A stretch of 10,834 nt of DNA from Bacteroidota bacterium (GTDB lineage Bacteria; Bacteroidota; Rhodothermia; Rhodothermales; UBA10348). Positions 7,658-10,834 of this stretch are shown here, piece after piece. Every line of letters begins with the position of its first letter. The stretch's first letter is position 1. The notes under the pieces were generated by a model that was not told the DNA's origin, did no database searches, and saw only the letters and a list, made by a program, of their open reading frames with translations. The stretch lies in NCBI GenBank assembly GCA_022571135.1, contig JACZYK010000060.1, positions 1 to 10,834 on the forward strand, written 5' to 3'. The position numbers and the translations under genes were made by a program.

Positions 7658-9034
7658 TCACGCTTTTGGTCGAGTAGAGGGAAGAATGCATCCGCCGCAG
7701 CTGAAATGCTCGCTCTTCCAGCCCTCGGTTCGCTCGATAAATGATACACTGCCCGAGATACCGGGTATCTGTACCGCATTATCGCCGGGTGTTGACTCTG
7801 ACGGTGCGAAAGAGAGCCATCTGGGGCGTCCGTCCTTGATCGCAGGTGCGAATACTTCGACCAGATACCCCGCCAAATCAGCATGTGTCATCTTCTTTGA
7901 GAAGGCTCGCACGTTTCTCAGGGAATACGTCAGAGGTAAGTCGTCGGAGACAATACAGACGTTCATCCTGTCCTCGATATCCGAAAGAAGCGCTTCTCTG
8001 AGGAACGACGCAGAGGCGAGGCTCGCGGCATTGTCTGCAACCGGACTGATGGGATATCCGGCCCAGATTCCCGAGAATGCAGGCCCTTCGCCCGGAGCAT
8101 TCAAACTCAGAGAGAGGACACCCTTCGACGCCTTCATGTTATCGGCGGCGAACCTTGCGGTTATCGAGTCGAGGATCTTGTCTCCCGTTGCCGCCAGTCT
8201 CCGGCCCACCGTTGCTAGCAGTGCCATCCTATCGCCATAACATGCATCCGCCGGTAGTTCGTCGCGAACCGAGTCGAGAAGCGGGCACACTGAAAGATCG
8301 AGATCCAGTTGGATTTCTCCCGTACTCCCAGCGAATCCTCCGAAGCCCCGACCATTACAATAAAGCGTGACCCTCGGTCCAATTGCGTCCGAGTTGATCT
8401 CAGGCGTGAACAGCGCCTCGGCTGTATCGAGCAGTTCAGCAGCCCGGACTCCGCTCGAGGACGAACCTATATGTATACGTACTCTTGTCAGAGTAGTCGA
8501 TCTGAGTAGATCCGGTAGTAAATCGAGAAGATCGACACGTGAACCTCCCTTCTCGAGATTTATGTCGAGCAGGTCTACAGAGTTAAAACCGGCATCAATG
8601 GCACTGCGCTCCATGGTCGACAAAAACTCCAGGATGTCGCTTTTACGATATCCGAGGAGAAGATCATGTGTTCCCCGCAGTGCAAGCGAAACGGGGGGGA
8701 TATGGACACCGTACCGGTCCATCACCTGTCTCGCAAGCGGTGGTATCGATCCACCGATTCGACGAATTTTATCGTACGTCTTCGCGAGCAGTGTAGCGGA
8801 AAGCCGGCTTGCGCAGTCGCTCAACGAGAGGTGAGCCCGCAGCAGAAGTGGGAAAGTAAACTTTGAAGCACCGGACGAAATGCCGCTTTCACTCGCACCG
8901 GTAACGCTGGGGGTGGCGATCGTGAGGTCCGCAAGAATATCGGCCGCTATTTTCTCGACCTGGGAGGCGTCTGCGTCGGGTCCGAGCGCCGAGTCTATTT
9001 TGTCTACGATTTGCCGGATGGTCGACTGTTGCAT
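7658..9034 (-). CDS. Uncharacterised protein, probably a divergent UPF0210/DUF711 member
   Basis: This 458-residue protein has no signal peptide or membrane segment and should be cytoplasmic. I do not recognise a reaction. Its order of segments parallels UPF0210/DUF711, a family with a pyruvate-formate-lyase-like barrel and no settled function. The matching segments are: LSLSDCAS at 69-76; TYDKIRRIGGSIPPLARQVM at 86-105, then DRYGVHIPPVSLAL where the family has a DKI...E.YGIPIVNKRISVTP stretch; AIDAGFNSVDLLDINLEKG at 145-163 where it has GVDFIGGFSALVxKG; VRIHIGSSSSGVRAAELL at 185-202 where it has VCSSVNVGSTxAGIN; CNGRGFGGFAG at 226-236 where it has NAVEDNPFMAG; and GVLSLSLNAPGEG at 305-317 before a Gly/Ala-rich helix. 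The comparison is from memory and not an alignment. Several acidic and polar residues that I recall as conserved are missing, so the active site may be altered or lost. The tail carries H443-x-x-C446-x-x-C449, a possible metal site. The length matches DUF711. It lies 9 bases upstream of the epimerase, so a related substrate is plausible. Confidence 0.6.
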   Translation of the reverse strand: MQQSTIRQIVDKIDSALGPDADASQVEKIAADILADLTIATPSVTGASESGISSGASKFTFPLLLRAHLSLSDCASRLSATLLAKTYDKIRRIGGSIPPLARQVMDRYGVHIPPVSLALRGTHDLLLGYRKSDILEFLSTMERSAIDAGFNSVDLLDINLEKGGSRVDLLDLLPDLLRSTTLTRVRIHIGSSSSGVRAAELLDTAEALFTPEINSDAIGPRVTLYCNGRGFGGFAGSTGEIQLDLDLSVCPLLDSVRDELPADACYGDRMALLATVGRRLAATGDKILDSITARFAADNMKASKGVLSLSLNAPGEGPAFSGIWAGYPISPVADNAASLASASFLREALLSDIEDRMNVCIVSDDLPLTYSLRNVRAFSKKMTHADLAGYLVEVFAPAIKDGRPRWLSFAPSESTPGDNAVQIPGISGSVSFIERTEGWKSEHFSCGGCILPSTRPKA

Positions 9035-9183
9035 GGAGCGCGGTAGCTTGCAGCTTTTTGTGAACCCTTGTCGCGGAATAATATGGATTTCCGGCTTTGT
9101 GCTCCAGCGCCCGGGTACGAAGCGACAAAGAAAGGGGCACGTTCAGTCGAACACGCCTCCCGTATCTGGATTCCACTCAGTCG
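9035..9183. other. Spacer between the protease gene and the UPF0210-like gene
   Basis: These 149 bases lie between the htrA stop and the next start on the minus strand. There is no hairpin with a T-run in the minus direction, so read-through from htrA is possible. A TATTAT at 9083-9078 (minus) could be a -10 element about 44 bases before the ATG at 9034, but the -35 position (TGGAGC) is poor. A small AGCTTGCAGCT inverted repeat sits close to 9051-9061. No gene is visible here. Confidence 0.4.
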
Positions 9184-10743
9184 TCATCCAGGCTTCGTGA
9201 GCGCCGTGAAGAATTTACGCTGCGTCTGAGCGCGATATCCTACCACGATAAACGACTCGCCCCTGGCAACCGCGTCGTACGCTTCCCTGAAATCTTTCTC
9301 GGTAGGGACGGGTTTGCCGTCGATTGCCACGATGATGTCGCCGCGCCTGAGTTCGGCGTCCCGGTACGCGTCGCTGTTCACGTCGATCGATTGCACCATC
9401 ACGCCCCGAATGTTTTCTTCAGACAGTCCCAATTGCTGGATGAGACGCTCGTTCAGGGGCTGGATGGAGAAGCCGAGATTGCTCACCTCCGAGGGCGATT
9501 CGTCCCTCTCAGTACGGGGTACCGTCCGGTTCTGAGTCAACTCGGGATAATCGGCGATCGATCCGAGCCGGACAACGATCTCTCTCGGTTCGCCGCCACG
9601 AACGATGTCGAGGCGGATTTCATCGCCGGGCAGATGGTTACCGATGATCGTCCGGATTTCGTTGAAATCTCTGAGTTGGGTCGCGTTGATCGCTACGATG
9701 ACGTCGCCCTCCTTCAGACCCGCATCATCGGCCGGGGTTTGGGGCAACACATTCGTGATCTGTGCCGATCCGAGGGGTACGTCTACGGCGTCGGCATACG
9801 ATCGCGACACGCTGCTGAAATGCACACCGAGAAATCCGCGCTCTACCTTTCCGTTTTCAATCAGCTGGTTAGCGACGTTCCGAACTACGGCGACCGGAAT
9901 GGAAAACCCGATTCCCTGGCTGCCACCAGAGCGTGAGTAGATCGCCGAGTTGATGCCGACCAGCTCCCCTCTGAGGTTTACGAGAGGTCCCCCGGAGTTA
10001 CCAGGATTGATTGCGGCGTCGGTTTGGATAAAAGATGCGATGAGATTGAGTCCGCTGAGTGTGGTGCTCGTTCGGCGTACTGCGCTGACAATACCGGCGG
10101 TAACCGTATTGCCGAGGTCTTCCGAGAGAGGAGAACCGAATGCCAGTACCCACTGACCGACGCGGACAGTCGACTCTTGAGGTAGATAAATATGCGGAAG
10201 GTCATGGGAGGCGATACGGATCACGGCCAGGTCGCTGGCCGGATCGGTCCCGACGACTTCGGCGTCGTACTCTTGTCCGTTGTGGAGTGTCACGACCAGA
10301 TCATCGGCGTTTGCGACAACGTGGTTGTTCGTGACGATGAAGCCGTTCTCCCTGATGATTACGCCGGACCCCAATGCCCGGGTTCTCAGAGCGTCATCTC
10401 CGTCGTTGTTTCTCTCCGGAAATCCGAAGAACCGATCGAACGGAGGGTTTGTAAAGAGGCTGTTGGCATTTCGCCGGACGACGCGCTCGGAATGGATCTG
10501 CACGACCATCGGGTTTATCTGTTCGGCGACGGAGATGAACAGTGCCTCGAAATCGAGAATCGGAGAGGGAACAGATGAAACTGCTACGTCCGACCAATCT
10601 GTCGAATCGAGATAGGATGCTTCCACTTGAGTTCCCACGCGGTCTCCAAGCCCGAAGATGTTGGCGCCCGCCGTCGTGAACAGTATGCCGGAAACGAATG
10701 CCGCGATCAATAATATGGCGATGGATAGATGTTTCTTTCTCAT
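9184..10743 (-). CDS. htrA: Do-family periplasmic serine protease (DegP/DegQ/HtrA), two PDZ domains
   Basis: The 519-residue product (counted from the ATG at 10743) is a complete Do-type protease. It refolds or degrades misfolded proteins in the envelope. Residues 1-4 are basic (MRKK) and 6-30 are hydrophobic (SIAILLIAAFVSGILF), a signal peptide or signal anchor with no lipobox cysteine. The trypsin-like domain carries the triad H141 (IVTNNHVVAN), D171 (DPASDLAVIRI) and S250 (NPGNSGGPLV), all intact. A flexible LA-type loop with FDRFFGFPERN lies at 102-111, before the histidine strand. The first PDZ domain spans about 295-395, with the carboxylate-binding RGFLGV at 302-307 and LKEGDVIVAIN at 343-353. 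A polar linker at 400-420 leads to the second PDZ at about 421-516 (LGFSIQPL, RRGDIIVAIDGKPV). Two PDZ domains and this length fit DegP/DegQ rather than DegS. An in-frame TTG at 10788 would add 15 polar residues before the signal sequence and is rejected. It may be the first gene of a leftward transcript. Confidence 0.96.
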   Translation of the reverse strand: MRKKHLSIAILLIAAFVSGILFTTAGANIFGLGDRVGTQVEASYLDSTDWSDVAVSSVPSPILDFEALFISVAEQINPMVVQIHSERVVRRNANSLFTNPPFDRFFGFPERNNDGDDALRTRALGSGVIIRENGFIVTNNHVVANADDLVVTLHNGQEYDAEVVGTDPASDLAVIRIASHDLPHIYLPQESTVRVGQWVLAFGSPLSEDLGNTVTAGIVSAVRRTSTTLSGLNLIASFIQTDAAINPGNSGGPLVNLRGELVGINSAIYSRSGGSQGIGFSIPVAVVRNVANQLIENGKVERGFLGVHFSSVSRSYADAVDVPLGSAQITNVLPQTPADDAGLKEGDVIVAINATQLRDFNEIRTIIGNHLPGDEIRLDIVRGGEPREIVVRLGSIADYPELTQNRTVPRTERDESPSEVSNLGFSIQPLNERLIQQLGLSEENIRGVMVQSIDVNSDAYRDAELRRGDIIVAIDGKPVPTEKDFREAYDAVARGESFIVVGYRAQTQRKFFTALTKPG

Positions 10744-10834
10744 TGTGATTTCGCTTTTATCACACGTGGCCGCGTGCGGCTCATCCAATTGGATGGCCCT
10801 GAGATGCCAGTGTTACTACGTTATGTCCGTTCTT
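10744..10834 (-). promoter_or_regulatory. Upstream region of the protease gene with three adjacent inverted repeats
   Basis: The 91 bases before the htrA start contain, reading away from the gene: TGTGAT at 10744-10749 facing ATCACA at 10759-10764; GCCGC-GT-GCGGC at 10769-10780; and the perfect 14-base palindrome CATCCAATTGGATG at 10782-10795. The first would place a hairpin directly against the ATG, where a ribosome site is otherwise absent. I could not place a confident -35/-10 pair. No sigma-E-like GAACTT/TCTGA pair with correct spacing is present; GAACGG near the edge is followed by TCTCA, but too far away. The region must contain the promoter unless the gene is served by one beyond the right edge. 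Confidence 0.45.
10782..10795. repeat. Perfect 14-base palindrome CATCCAATTGGATG
   Basis: The sequence equals its own reverse complement over 14 bases, and the next base pair outward mismatches. It lies 38 bases upstream of the htrA ATG, outside any gene, where a dimeric regulator could bind. No named operator matches it as far as I know. Confidence 0.5.

Noticed and set aside
7686..8240. 184-codon open frame on the plus strand
   Set aside because: It is antisense to the 458-residue gene, which has family-like segments, normal length and tight coupling to the epimerase. The plus-strand translation is Ser/Arg/Pro-rich and has no known features.
9097..9936. 279-codon open frame on the plus strand
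   Set aside because: It lies opposite the clearly real HtrA protease with its catalytic triad and PDZ domains. The translation has no recognisable motif and is an antisense shadow of GC-rich coding sequence.
10744..10764. CRP-like TGTGA...TCACA site
   Set aside because: The half sites are separated by 11 bases rather than the 6 of a CRP operator, and the site abuts the start codon. It may be a hairpin or chance.
10744..10788. Longer HtrA protein from a TTG at 10788
   Set aside because: It would place 15 polar residues before a normal MRKK-type signal sequence, and the ATG at 10743 is sufficient.

Overview
The window looks like chromosomal DNA of a Gram-negative bacterium with moderately high GC (judged by eye, not counted). 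It holds six protein genes, packed closely, with no rRNA, tRNA, CRISPR array, insertion sequence or phage gene that I can see. An outer-membrane-biogenesis TamB protein and a periplasmic two-PDZ Do protease show that the cell has two membranes. The C-terminal TamB domain has the Bacteroidota-like wording (GDYLFTAG, then GGTI and WNGDP), and Shine-Dalgarno sequences are weak or absent before every gene. I therefore lean towards the Bacteroidota/Rhodothermota (FCB) side. This is an inference from a few motifs, with modest confidence.

Layout. From the left edge to 5528 the minus strand carries aroB followed by a very large tamB, which runs off the left edge without its stop codon. Between 5529 and 5826 lies a 298-base divergent spacer. 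On its right an NRDE-family (TANGO2-like) gene runs on the plus strand to 6597. It converges, with only 31 bases between, on a second minus-strand block that reads from right to left: a Do/HtrA serine protease (9184-10743), a protein of unknown function that I read as a very divergent UPF0210/DUF711 member (7658-9034), and a dipeptide epimerase of the enolase superfamily (6629-7648). The last two are 9 bases apart and probably co-transcribed. The protease is separated from them by 149 bases.

How the genes may fit together. AroB is the second step of the shikimate pathway. TamB links the inner membrane to the Omp85 machinery in the outer membrane. HtrA degrades or refolds damaged envelope proteins. 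Dipeptide epimerases usually act on L-Ala-D/L-Glu from murein turnover. An envelope theme is visible but may only reflect neighbouring housekeeping genes. I found no unmistakable new system. The items most worth a second look are the divergent UPF0210-like protein coupled to the epimerase, the hydrophobic in-frame stretch between the aroB stop and the first tamB ATG, and three adjacent inverted repeats just upstream of the protease gene.
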